Assembly (NCBI GenBank): GCA_014529385.2 | Contig: CM043961.1 | Span: 17,164,978 to 17,228,977, forward strand | DNA from: Adiantum capillus-veneris | Taxonomy: Eukaryota > Streptophyta > Polypodiopsida > Polypodiales > Pteridaceae | Reading direction: 5' to 3' | DNA: 64,000 nt | The notes under the pieces: generated by a model | Seen by the model: only the letters and a program-made list of their open reading frames with translations | Databases searched by the model: none | What the model was told of the DNA's origin: nothing | Program-made: the position numbers and the translations under genes | In this document: in pieces, positions 10,641-21,121 of the stretch | How positions within the stretch are numbered: the first letter of the stretch is position 1 | How the letters are laid out: every line of letters begins with the position of its first letter

Positions 10641-12012
10641 TTTAGAATAGACTATGCTAATCCAAATGCAAGATTCACAATATGAGGAGTATCTGCTAGG
10701 TCCTCCTCCTCCATCCACTTCGCATCCAATGTAGGATAGTTCTTGAATTTAACCAAGACCCGCCTTATCACTTTACCCTTAATCTTTCTGTCTTTATGTG
10801 CCAATATCTGTTTTGGAACAAGGATATCCTCGTTTTCTTCCATTTCGGGTTGCTCATCAGGCTCCCCATCTTTGGGCACATCGCCTTTAGAAGGCTTCAA
10901 GAGACTCACATGAAAAGCATTGTGAATTCTCCAAGTTTCGAGCAGCTTTAGTCTAAAGGAGACATTACTTATCTTTTCCGAAATCTGGAAAGGTCCGTAG
11001 TACCGCATACTAAGCTTTGGAAAAACCCTCTCCTTTCCCTTTTTCTTTCTCAAGCGTGCCTTCTCAAAACATAAGAGCACCCAATCGTTCTCCTTCAATT
11101 TCAAATCACGACGATGGCGATCTGCTACCTTTTTTTGTATTTCTTGAGATTTTTGCAAAGCCTCGCGGACCTTAGCAAAAGCCGTGTCCAAGTCAAGCGT
11201 GTACTCGTCGCCTTCAAAAATCTTATCTTTCGTGCTTAGGAAGGGTGGAACCTTCGTAACACCTTCAATAATCTCAAATGGCGCCTTCCCCGTCGAAGAG
11301 TGTATCGTGTTATTGTAGGCAAATTCCACCAAAGGTAAATACTTTTCCCATAGAGTCTTCTGATCCGAGATGTAAGACTTCAATAAATCTAGTACCACTG
11401 AATTGACAATCTCAGATTGCCCGTCAGTCTGAGGTGAAAAGATGACGAGAACTGCAAGCGCGTGTCAATGTTCTCCCAAATAGCCTTCCAAAACAAACTC
11501 GTGAATCTGTGGTCTCTGTCGGAGACAATCGTCTCGGGCATGCCATGTAATCTGAAGATCTGGGCCACAAACAATCTCGCTAAGTGATCGGGCTTGACTG
11601 TTTTCTTCACTGGAATGAAATGAGCTTGCTTGCTAAATTTGTCAATAACAGTCCAGATACCATCGTGACCACTCTGTGTTCTCGGAAGATCAAAAATGAA
11701 ATCCATTGCAATACTTTCCCAGGGGCAGGTGGATATGGGTAAAGGCTGTAACAATCCCTGTGCTTTATGCCTCTCAAACTTGACCTCCTGGCATACCAAG
11801 CAACTGCGTACAAAATTGTCCACATCCTTTTTGAGTCCCGGCCAAAAGAAGTATCTCTCCACACCTTTCAAGGTAGTAGCTATGCCGCGGTGACCCGTAA
11901 AAGGTGGATATTGGCATTCGGTCATAACCTTTTCCTCCACGGCTGTGTAACGCACAACATGGTTTTCCTCATCAAGTAGCCATCCCGAATAGAGTATCCA
12001 GCCACTATCTCC
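10640..12012 (-). pseudogene. Element D: integrase and chromodomain-like tail
   Basis: Read on the minus strand. The zinc-binding region shows HRGIATTLKGVERYF and then SCLVCQEVKF. The catalytic core begins ESIAMDFIFDLPRTQSGHDG, followed by DKFSKQAHF and IVSDRDHRFTS. The C-terminal part holds ERVFPKLSMRYYGPFQI and a chromodomain-like end (RRVLVKFKNYPTLDAKW followed by an EEED stretch), which places the element among the chromoviruses. Fossil: part of a broken element. Confidence 0.85.
12008..12012. other. Target-site duplication of element C (left copy)
   Basis: TCTCC immediately before the 3' LTR of C. The same five bases follow its 5' LTR at 21122-21126. Confidence 0.9.
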
Positions 12013-12407
12013 TGTAACAGACTTGGACACTCCAAGTCGAGATTCTATCGCGACCCCACAAAAGTTCACTTCAAAACAGTTCACACTTCACAATTGATTC
12101 GACATTGGCCCGGCGGAGTTCCGTGCCTAGAGATATTGGCCCCATAGACTGACGCCCCTTTCGGTATTTCTTTTAGTATTAATCTGTTGCAAAAGTACAA
12201 CTGAGTGGGAGGTTCTCACTCTCAGACTCTACGTCCAGATGCTCTGCAGAGTGGGAGGCCTGCCCACTTATTTAAAGAGTTTACAAGGGATGCCAAATGC
12301 AGGGCCCCAAAAGCTGAAAATCAAAAGCCTTGCCAGATAAAGCAAGAGCTCTCAGCTTCTCTCAAGCTCTCCCTCTCTCCTTTGAGTAGTAATAAAGCAA
12401 AGCTTTT

Positions 12408-12410
<3 letters not shown>

Positions 12411-12463
<53 letters not shown>
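12411..12463. repeat. (TC)n microsatellite, about 26 units
   Basis: Pure run in the 3' LTR of C. At the matching place in the 5' LTR of C (about 20852-20866) only about 7 units are present. Confidence 0.95.
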
Positions 12464-12464
<1 letters not shown>

Positions 12465-12523
12465 ATTGCGTAGCCAGATAAAGCAAAAGCCAACACAAAT
12501 CTGCCCTGCTTTTTCTGCTGCCG

Positions 12524-12528
12524 CAAAT
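12524..12528. other. Target-site duplication of element B (left copy)
   Basis: CAAAT directly before the TGTCACAAAG start of B's 5' LTR. The same five bases follow B's 3' LTR at 17335-17339. Confidence 0.92.
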
Positions 12529-12856
12529 TGTCACAAAGTGATGACGTGGCGGACAGCAGAAACCCTAATTTCTGCCAGAAACCCTAAAATTCTTGCAACC
12601 CTAAATTTTGCCAAAAACCCTAATTTCCGGAAAAAAAAAAAATTTTGGAAAATGATGAGCGACGCGAATTTTGCTTTTGCTTTTTTTTTATAAAAAAAAG
12701 AGAAAAGACTCTCTAAGAGAGAGAGAGAACTGATGCTTTTGATTTTAAAAGCTTTTGGGGCTCTGCTTTTGGGCATCCCTTGTAACCTTTAAATTAGTGG
12801 TGAGGGCCTCACTTCTCAGAGCATCTGGACGCAGAGTCTGAGAGTGAAACCCTAAC
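12529..12856 (+). repeat. 5' LTR of element B (partial)
   Basis: Begins TGTCACAAAGTGATGACG and runs through CCCTAA-rich repeats, a TTTTATAAAAAAAAG stretch and an AGAGAGAGAG run. It matches 16779-17137 almost base for base. Confidence 0.9.
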
Positions 12857-15800
12857 TCGCTACATCAGGGAGGGGAAGTGCTTTGGATGCGGGGAAACTG
12901 GACATATCTCCGCGAAGTGCCCTAAAAAGGCACCGAAAGAACAGAATGATAAAGACGACGACAGGTCTGAGAGTTCGAGAGCAGCTGAGGAATGTGGCAG
13001 AAAAGGCAGATAGAAAAAGCAGAACTGGTACCACATGGCGTGGGACCAGCACCGAATCTAATGAATGAAAGTACAAACTTTGCCGCTTTCGGGGCAAAGT
13101 GAAGGATCACGAAGCTCTTTTGAAGGAGCCAAGGCCAACTTCTTTTCACTTGGAATTGGCGGCTCGATTTGGAACTACGCCCGACAGACTGACGCCACAG
13201 GCGAAGGTAGTTCGACTGGCACCCGGATGGGATGTTGCCATTACACCGAGCATTGGCAAACTTCGTTTGCAATGACAGGGGAGTTCAGGGCACGTGAGTG
13301 ACGTTCTACTCGGGATCCCTTGGTACCACAAGAACTACGCCGTGGTTGACTACCGGGCCGAGAAAGCGACTTTGATAAATGAAGGGCTTAGAGATTGTAC
13401 TTCATGAACTTCAGTTTTCTTACTCATTCTTTTGGGAGAACTGAACGATGGATAAAAGTTGAATATGTTTTGACCTGAAGAAAAGAACGCCAAGATTTTT
13501 TTTTTTTCTCCACGCTCATGCCGATTGCTTTTGAGAGGGCTTGAAGATCATACCATTGATCTGATATCTGGAAGCATGCCACCGAATCGGCCACCTTATC
13601 GTGTGAGCCGAGTACAGAATGAAAGATTATGAACTCAGTGAAAGACCTCTTGGAAAAGGGTCTTGTCCAGCCTAGTACTTCACCGTATTGCTCTCCAGTG
13701 TTGTTGGTTTTGAAGAAAGACGGATCTTGGAGAATGTGCATCGATTATAGCACTCTCAACGAAATCACCATCAAGAACAGATTTCCGATTTCTAGGATCG
13801 ATGATATACTCGACAGGTTACAGGGATCCTCGTGCTTTAGCAGGATTGACTTGAAGAGTGGATATCATCAGATCAAGATAGCACCAGGAGATGTCTACAA
13901 GACAGCTTTTCGGACGGCTTTTGGGTTATTTGAGTTTTTGGTGATGCCTTTTGGCTTAACCAATGCTCCTGCGACATTTAACCGGATGATGGACAGGATT
14001 TTTCGAGAGTACAGGCTATTGTTGACACTTTCTTTGACGACATCATTGTTTTCTCCAAGAATGAGGCAGAACACAGAGATCATCTGCTTCGAGTCTTTCA
14101 GGCATTACGAGATCACACGTTAGTGATTAATGCAAAGAAAAGTGAATTTTTCCTACTAGAGATACACTTTTTGGGACACATTGTGTCAGCAGTAGGAGTG
14201 CAAATGGATCCGGCCAAGATAGAGACTATCCGTGATTGGCCCGACTTGAGGAATGTCCATGAAGTTAGAAGCTTCTTGGGACTGTGTTCGTACTACAGGC
14301 GGTTCATACGAAAGTTTGCAGAGGTTGCTTCCCCTTTGCATATCTTGACACAGAAAGGAGTACCTTTTTCGTGAGAACCCCCAGAGGTGACTGCCTTTCA
14401 GACGTTGAAAGAGAAATTGACTACGGGACCTATTTTGACTTTGCCGGACTTGCAGAAGTCATTTGAAGTATTTTGTGATGCTTGTGGTCGTAGTCTGGGT
14501 GCGGTCTTGATGCAAGAAGGCCATGTCATAGCTTACGAGAGCCGTTTGTTCTCTAGGCCGGAGATGACAGCACAGATCTATGGGAAAGAGCTTTTGGCGG
14601 TTATCCATGCTCTTACTCAGTGACGGCATTACCTACTCGGAGCGGATTTTACTGTCTTTACAGACCATCAGAGTTTGCGCTACTTCTTGTCACAGAAGCA
14701 GCTTTCGGAAAAGCAGATGCGGTGGGTGAACATCTTGTCACAGTTCCACTTCCAGATTGTCCATGTGCAGGGACAGAAGAATGTGGTGGCAGATGCTTTG
14801 TCTCGGAAACCGTTGGTTCTGGCTATTTCCGCGATACATCATAGGAGCTTCGAGGATATGGTCGATCAGTATGCCACAGTTACAGGTTTTGCAGATATTC
14901 TCACACAGATACGGGATGGGGAGACAGTAGCTGGATACTCCCTTCGGGAAGGCTACTTGATGAAAAAGACTATGGTGTGCGTTACACAGCCGTTGAGGGA
15001 AAAGGTTATGAATAAATGCCATTGTCCACCTTTTACGGGTCACCGCGGCATTGCTACCACCATGAAAGGGGTAGAGAGAGATTTCTTTTGGCGGAGACTG
15101 AAGAAGGATATGGAAGAGTTTGTGCGCAGTTGCTTGGTATGCCAGAAGGTCAAGTTTGACAGGCATAAGGCACAGGGATTGTTACAGCCTTTACCCATAC
15201 CCACCCGCCCCTGGGAAAATATTGAAATGGATTTCATTTTTTTTTATCTCCCGAGAATACAGAATGATCCCGATTACATGGCACGCCTGAGACGATTGTC
15301 TCCGACAGAGACCCCAGATTTATGAGTTTGTTTTGGAAGGCAATTTGGGAGAACATTGGCACGCGGTTGCAGTTCTTGTCATCGTTCCACTTGCAGACTG
15401 ACGGGCAATCTGAGATTGCCAATTCAGTGATTTTAGATTTATTGAAGTCTTGTATCTCGCATCAGAAGACTCAATGGGAAAAGAACTTACCTTTGGTGGA
15501 ATTTGCCTACAATAACACGATACACTCTTCGACGGGGAAGATGCCATGTGAGATTGTTGAAACTGCTGCGAAGGTTCTATCCTTCCTGAGCACGAAAGAT
15601 TAGAAATTTGAAGCGGATGAATATTCGCGAGATTTGGATACGGCTTTTGCCAAGGTTCGCGAGACTTTGCAGGAGTCTCAAGAACGACAGAAAAAGGCAG
15701 CGGATCGCCATCGTCGCGACTGGAAACTGAAGGAGGATGATTGGGTGCTCTTACTTTTGAGAAGGCACGCCTAAGAAAGAAACAGGGAAAGGAGAGGCTT

Positions 15801-16170
15801 TTTCCAAAAGCTTAGTATGTGATACTACAGACCTTTCCAGATTACTGACAAGATAAATGATGTCTCCTTCCGATTGGAACTGCTAGATACTTGGAGGATT
15901 CATAATGCATTGCATGTGAGTCTCTTGAACCCTGTTAAGGGTGATGTGCCTGATGATGGGGAGCCTGATGAGCAACCCAAAGTGGAAGAAAACGCGGAGA
16001 TCCTTGTTCCTGAACAGATTTTGGCACATAATGATACGAAGAAAGGTAAAGTCTGAAGGCGGTTCTTGGTTAAGTTCAAGAACTTTCCTGCATTTGATGC
16101 GAAGTGGATGGAGGAGGAGGACCTAGCAGATACTCCTCGGATTGTGAAACTTTACCTCGATGTTTTGGTT
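12857..16170 (+). pseudogene. Element B: gag knuckle, protease, reverse transcriptase, RNase H, integrase, chromodomain remnants
   Basis: Recognisable motifs in order are: CFGCGETGHISAKC (zinc knuckle); LLGIPWYHKN in the protease region; RT motifs [35 protein letters not shown] and [18 protein letters not shown]; RNase H with DACGRSLGAVLMQEG and [11 protein letters not shown]; integrase HRGIATTMKGVERDFFW with SCLVCQKVKFDRHKA; and a tail with LVKFKNFPAFDAKWMEEED. This order (RT, RNase H, integrase, chromodomain) is that of Ty3/Gypsy chromoviruses. Fossil copy with several breaks. Confidence 0.9.
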
Positions 16171-16778
16171 TAGCATAGTCTACTCCAAACGGAACCCAGA
16201 ATTCAGCTTGGCCGGAGATCTGGTGCAGTGGGATGCACAAGAGGAGAGTCACTCCACTCCTTTGTCAACAGATGCCTCGATTTTGATACTAAAGTCACTG
16301 ATGTCTCTATGAGCTTCAGGGATACTGAGAGCTGACAGTATTCTGCTGGATGACTTTATGAAATGGAATTCCTGATTATGATACTGATTTGTTCTTGACT
16401 TCTTGTGAGTGCAGGAACTGATAGACGAAATGACTGCAGCATTTTGGTCTACTTGATCTCGAATAGACATGGTTGCAATAGGGGTTAGTCAATCGGACAT
16501 CGATGAGGTCCCGATTGGACCTAGATGTGATTGCTAGCTACATTGCCGATAAATCATGGTCTAAGATCCGAATGAATGTTGAATGTCATGTGATGTCCTG
16601 TGATGTCTGGTGATGTCCTGTGATGTCGTGTGATGTGACTGTCGATTTTGTGCATGTGCTAGATGTGTGTTCCTAGTACGTAGGTACTAACAGTCAGTGT
16701 CTGCTAAGACGGTTTATGGCTTTTGTCGGTTTTGCAGGCGTAATCGCGGTTGATTACAATGCTTTCAAGAGGGGGGTA
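16171..16778 (+). other. 3' untranslated part and polypurine tract of element B
   Basis: Non-coding 600 bases. At about 16584-16640 is a short tandem array of the 10-base word TGATGTCCTG and variants. GTAATC/GATTAC flank a short loop near 16739-16756. The tract AAGAGGGGGGTA (16768-16778) directly precedes the 3' LTR and is the expected plus-strand primer. Confidence 0.75.
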
Positions 16779-17334
16779 TGTCACAAAGTGATGACGTGGC
16801 GGACAGCAAAAACCCTAATTTCTGCCAGAAACCCTAAAATTCCTGCAACCCTAAATTTTGCCAAAAACCCTAATTTCCGGAAATCACGGAGGCGGATTAT
16901 TTTTTTAAAAAATTTTTTTGTTTTTTTTTGGAAAATGATGAGCGACGCGAATTTTGCTTTTGCTTTTTTTTTATAAAAAAAAGAGAAAAGACTCTCTAAG
17001 AGAGAGAGAGAACTGATGCTTTTGATTTTAAAAGCTTTTGGGGCTCTGCTTTTGGGCATCCCTTGTAACCTTTAAATTAGTGGTGAGGGCCTCACTTCTC
17101 AGAGCATCTGGACGCAGAGTCTGAGAGTGAAACCCTAACCGCTCTCTTGTACTTTGATGATTGATTAATATAAAAAGAAATACCGAAAGGGGCGCCAGTC
17201 TTTGGGGCCAATATCTCTAGGCACGGAACTCCGCCGGGCCAGTGCAAATCTATTGTGATCTGTGAATTGTTTTGAAGTGGTTATTTGGTGCTGTCGCGGT
17301 TGATTCTTGACTTGGAGTGTCCAAGTCTGTTACA
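16779..17334 (+). repeat. 3' LTR of element B
   Basis: Full LTR of about 556 bp, starting TGTCACAAAGTG and ending CCAAGTCTGTTACA, followed by the CAAAT target duplication. Contains the inverted pair CTTGGA/TCCAAG 10-25 bases from its end. Confidence 0.92.
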
Positions 17335-17339
17335 CAAAT
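17335..17339. other. Target-site duplication of element B (right copy)
   Basis: CAAAT, matching 12524-12528. The LTR of C resumes at once. Confidence 0.92.
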
Positions 17340-17497
17340 CCCGCCGCAAGACACGGACGTCCGTACAGCCTGCCACGTTTCAGCCCACAGCACCACAATT
17401 TCTAGGGACTACCGTACAATTTGCCACATCATTTCTGCAAGGGGTCCTTGCCAGAGGGTGTGTGTGTACTCGGCAGCCACGTCACTGAGTTGTGACA
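17340..17497 (-). repeat. 3' LTR of element C, inner piece
   Basis: Matches the high-coordinate end of C's 5' LTR (about 20936-21121), ending GAGTTGTGACA. It is followed by TACCCCCCTCTTG, the complement of the polypurine tract. Confidence 0.9.
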
Positions 17498-17929
17498 TAC
17501 CCCCCTCTTGAAAGCATTGTCATCGCCCTCGATTACGCCTACAAAACAGACAAAAGCCATAAACTGTCTTAGCAGACACTGACTGTTAGTACCGACGCAT
17601 TAGGAACACACATCTAGCACATGTACCAATCGACAGTCACATCACACAACATCATAGGACATCAATTGACATCACAGGACATCATGATAAATCACTTCCA
17701 ACATTCATTCAAATCTTAGACCATGGTTTATCGGCAATGCAATTAACAATCGCATCTAGATCCACTAAGCACCTCATAGATGCCTGATTGACTAATCCCT
17801 ATTGCAACCATGTCTATCGAGATCATTCAGACCAAAATGCTGCAGTCATTTCGTCTATCAGTTCCTACACTTAAACAAGTCAAGAACAAATTAGTTTCAT
17901 ATTATCGGGAATTCCAATCATCGATTCCA

Positions 17930-20462
17930 GGAATCGGAAATCTGTTCTTGATGGTGATTTTGTTGAGAGCTCTATAATCGATGCACATTCTCTAAGATCC
18001 ATCTTTCTTCAAAACCAACAATACTGGAGAGCAGTACGGTGAAGTATTTGGCTCGACAAGACTCTTTTCCAAGAGGTCTTTCACTTGGTTCATAATTTCT
18101 TGATTCTGGGCTCGGCTCACACGATAAGGTGACCGGTCCGGTGGTGTGCTTCCACGTATCAGATCAATAGTATGATCTTCAGGACGAGCGGGTGGTAACT
18201 CGCCTCGCAGACCCTCAGAGAAGCAATCGGCATGAGTGTGGAGAAAATCTTGGCGTTCTTTATCAAGTTCAGACATATTTGTCCTATCCTCATCATTCAA
18301 CTCTTTCAAAAAGATCAAGTAAACAAACAGACTTGATTTCATTAATTTTGAAATGGCTGAAGCCGATACAATAGGGACAGACTCCCCATTAGGTTTTACA
18401 TCGAGTACAATGGTTCTGCCCTTCTCTGTGGTCAGAGTCGCTTTCCTAGCCCGATAGTCGACCACAGCGTTGTTCTTGTGGTACCAGGGAATTCCCAAGA
18501 GGACATCACAACCTTCCAAAGGCATTATGTAAAAGTCCTCATGCCCCAAATACCCCTGACAATGTAACCGAAGTTTGCCACTGACAGGTGTAATGGCTAT
18601 GTCCCTGCCGGGTGCCGCTAGAACTGCCTCTACTAGTGGTCTCATCCAATTGGGTGTGATCTCGAGCCGCGCCGCCAATTCCGGTGAAATGAAATTGGCC
18701 ATGGATCCTCCATCAAAAGGCTTCTTGGTCTTTCACTTTGCCCCAAGCTCGGCAAAGTTTTGTAGTCTCGTCCATCGTGTTGGAGTCAGTACCCATGCAA
18801 TCTGGAACCGGTCTTGTTTTTCATTTTGCTTTTTCTTTCACGTTCCTCAGCTGCTCTCAAACTCTTAGGCCTTTCTTCGTCCTTGTCGTTCTGTTCTTTC
18901 TATGCCTTTACACGGCACTTCGCGGAGATATGCCTAGTTTCCCTGCATCCAAAGCACTTCCCCTCTTTGATGTAAAGAGCTCTCTCTTTAGGAGTCAGCT
19001 TGGGTCGTGCATCCTTTTCTTTCTTCTCTGGGTTGCTCTTCCATTTTCTACTTTCATTTATCGAAGTCTGTTTGGCCCTTTGCGTCATGATTTCATCTGT
19101 GGGGTAGGCCAAACTGCCTGAGTGAATGGCAAAACCCTGTTTCACATGACTCATCAGCTCCTAAATGGAAGATGATTTCTGTTCTAAGCATTGATCTCGG
19201 ATCTCTGTAGAAATACCAAGAGTAAACCGCTCAATCTTTTCTTTGAACGAGATCTTCTTAAATGAAGAGGTCGGTAGAAAAGAGCTCCAGAATCTCTCGC
19301 AATAAGCGTCCACTGTATCCTTCTTGGTCATCCGAAGATGGTTCCAAGCAGTTCGTATGTCGCGTTCATACTCTCGAGTCAGCCATGAAGAAATAAAAAG
19401 CCTTTTGAATTTCAGCCATTTAACTAGCGCTGTCTTGTTTAATAGAAGCGTGGACCACCAAGTTCAAGCATTCCCCTTGAAGTAAGAGGCAGCTCTCCGA
19501 ATCTTGGAGTGCTCTTAGTAACGCCCTCCAGAGAAAGCTATGTCAAACTGCTATATAAAAGACAAAGCTTTCAAAGCATCTCTATAACCAGAAAACGTGT
19601 CAAATTTAATTGACTGTCCACCTTCCTTAAACTCTCTGACTTTCTTGCTTTTATCTTCCAGAAAGTCATACTGGTTGGCTTTATTAAAATTCTTCCTATT
19701 TCCGTAGAAGCTGTTGTCATCAGAGTCGAAACTATCTCAAAACGAGTCCTTTGTAGAACTGTCAACCACGGGGCAAGATTTAGGCTTCTTTGCCTTTTTC
19801 TTGCCCTTTCCGAAGCTTTGCTTTTTGCTTCGCGTTTTGCCTTTGCCTTTTCTGTCTTCTTCGCTCAAGTCAGAGGAGCTAGAAGAACTATCAGAAGAAG
19901 AAGAAGAAGAACCGAGTACTCCTTCAAATCGAACACGCTTCATGTGTTTTCTTGCTAACTCAAATGTAGGCTGACGACCCAAATAACCCGGGAAGTCAGC
20001 GCCTTTCTTCTACTTTTTGTCGTGCTTTTTAGCTTTGTTCTGCGCGTCAAAAAGATGAGCAATTCGTACATCAACCACCTCTTCTAATTCTTGCTCTGTA
20101 TACATCCTTGGAGTAGGAGGTTTCTTCAGTGCCGGTTTGAGGGCTGGTTCAATGGTTTGACGCCAGTGTGAGTGCACCTCGTCCAAGGAGGTCTAGCTCA
20201 TAAATTTTGCAAATCTCGGGTCCTTCGCAAAATTTAGCATCATCTTTCTTGCATCGCCGATGAATCGTCGACGCTCCATCTCTTCGATCTCCGCCTGAGT
20301 AGGCGGAGGCAGGCTGTACTCCTCGCGTGAATCTTCGTTGTGATCTCTTTCTGCATCTCCAGATGCAGAGGAAGTCAATGGATCTCTGTCAGAAGCCATA
20401 GGTGCCGCGTAAAAAGGATCGAATTTCCCATAGAAGAGAAATCGTTCGTGCTCTGATACCAC
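17930..20462 (-). pseudogene. Element C: gag, protease and start of reverse transcriptase
   Basis: On the minus strand. Gag begins close to the primer-binding site with a Ser/Asp/Glu-rich head (SASGDAERDHNEDSREEY, residues near the start) and KDPRFAKFMS. A Ser-rich acidic linker and a Lys-rich stretch follow (19737-19982). The zinc knuckle lies near 18905-18960 (CFGCRETRHISAKC). The protease region is at about 18440-18700 (LEITPNWMRPLVE, then LLGIPWYHKN). The first RT block is at about 17990-18150 (SPYRVSRAQNQEI, then [16 protein letters not shown]). Fossil copy with several breaks. Confidence 0.85.
20449..20461 (-). other. Primer-binding site of element C
   Basis: The minus strand reads TGGTATCAGAGCA one base after the LTR end TCTGTTATA. 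It is an exact complement of the plant initiator-Met tRNA 3' end. Confidence 0.9.
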
Positions 20463-21121
20463 TATAACAGACTTGGACACTCCAAGTCGAGATTCTACCG
20501 CGACACCACAAAAGTTCACTTCAAAACAGTTCACAATTGACTCGACATTGGCCCGGCGGAGTTCCGTGCCTAGAGATATTGGCCCCAAAGACTGGTGCCC
20601 CTTTCGGTATTTCTATTTGTATTAATTTGTTGCAAAAGTACAAGTGAGTGGGAGGCTCTCACTCTCAGAATCTGCGTCCAAATGCTCTGCAGAGTGGGAG
20701 GCCTGCCCACTTATTTAATGATTTTACAAGGGATACCAAAAGTAGAGTCCCAAAAGCTGAAAATCAAAAGCCTTGCCACATAAAGCAAAAGCTCTTTGTT
20801 TCTCTCAAGCTCTCTCTCTCTCCTTTGAATAGTAATAAAGCAGAGCTTTTAATTCTCTCTCTCTCCAATTGCATAGCCAAATAAAGCAAACGCCCATGCA
20901 AATCTGCCTTGCTTTTTTTGCTGCGACAAATCCTGCCGCAAAACGTGGACGTCCATATAGCCTGCTACGTGTCAGCCAAGCGCCGCAATTTCTGGGGATT
21001 GCCGTACAATTTGCTACGTCAGTATTTCAGCACAGCCTGCCACGTCATCATTTTTGCAAGGGGGTCCTTGCCAGAGGGTGCGTGTGTGTGTACTAGGCAG
21101 CCACGTCACCGAGTTGTGACA
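20463..21121 (-). repeat. 5' LTR of element C
   Basis: 659 bp. On the plus strand it runs from TATAACAGACTTGG to CGAGTTGTGACA, and TCTCC (21122-21126) follows as target duplication. Against the 3' LTR it shows scattered substitutions at about 5-7% and a much shorter CT run. Confidence 0.92.

Larger units (their letters stand above)
12013..12528 (-). repeat. 3' LTR of element C, outer piece
   Basis: Starts TGTAACAGACTTGG on the plus strand and continues to the CAAAT target duplication of B. Contains a long (CT)n run at 12411-12463. The rest of this LTR lies beyond B at 17340-17497. Confidence 0.9.
12529..17334 (+). mobile_element. Ty3/Gypsy chromovirus B, youngest of the nest
   Basis: Plus-strand element inserted in the 3' LTR of C, with CAAAT target duplication on both sides. 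Parts: 5' LTR (partial, 12529-12856), gag zinc knuckle (about 12865-12920), protease (about 13100-13380), reverse transcriptase (13630-14370), RNase H (14390-14840), integrase (14950-15600), C-terminal extension with chromodomain-like end (15600-16170), 3' untranslated region with polypurine tract, and a full 3' LTR (16779-17334). Over the shared part the two LTRs show about 2 substitutions in 320 bases plus one indel, so this is the most recent Gypsy insertion here. Under a commonly assumed plant rate that would be a few hundred thousand years. Broken nonetheless, with several breaks. Confidence 0.93.
12013..21121 (-). mobile_element. Ty3/Gypsy chromovirus C, nested in D and itself split by B
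   Basis: Minus-strand element with both LTRs: 5' LTR 20463-21121, and 3' LTR in two pieces (12013-12528 and 17340-17497) because element B sits in it. The target duplication TCTCC is present at 12008-12012 and 21122-21126. The primer-binding site matches the initiator-Met tRNA. Internal parts are gag (20190-20460 and onward), an acidic and Lys-rich linker, zinc knuckle, protease, the beginning of reverse transcriptase (to about 17930) and the 3' untranslated part. Integrase is not present. The two LTRs differ by roughly 5-7% by eye plus indels, so the insertion is clearly older than that of B. Broken, with several breaks. Confidence 0.92.

Noticed and set aside
16588-16640. Possible CRISPR-like array of 10-base repeats
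   Set aside because: Units are contiguous and imperfect without unique spacers; it is a minisatellite in a retrotransposon untranslated region of a plant genome.
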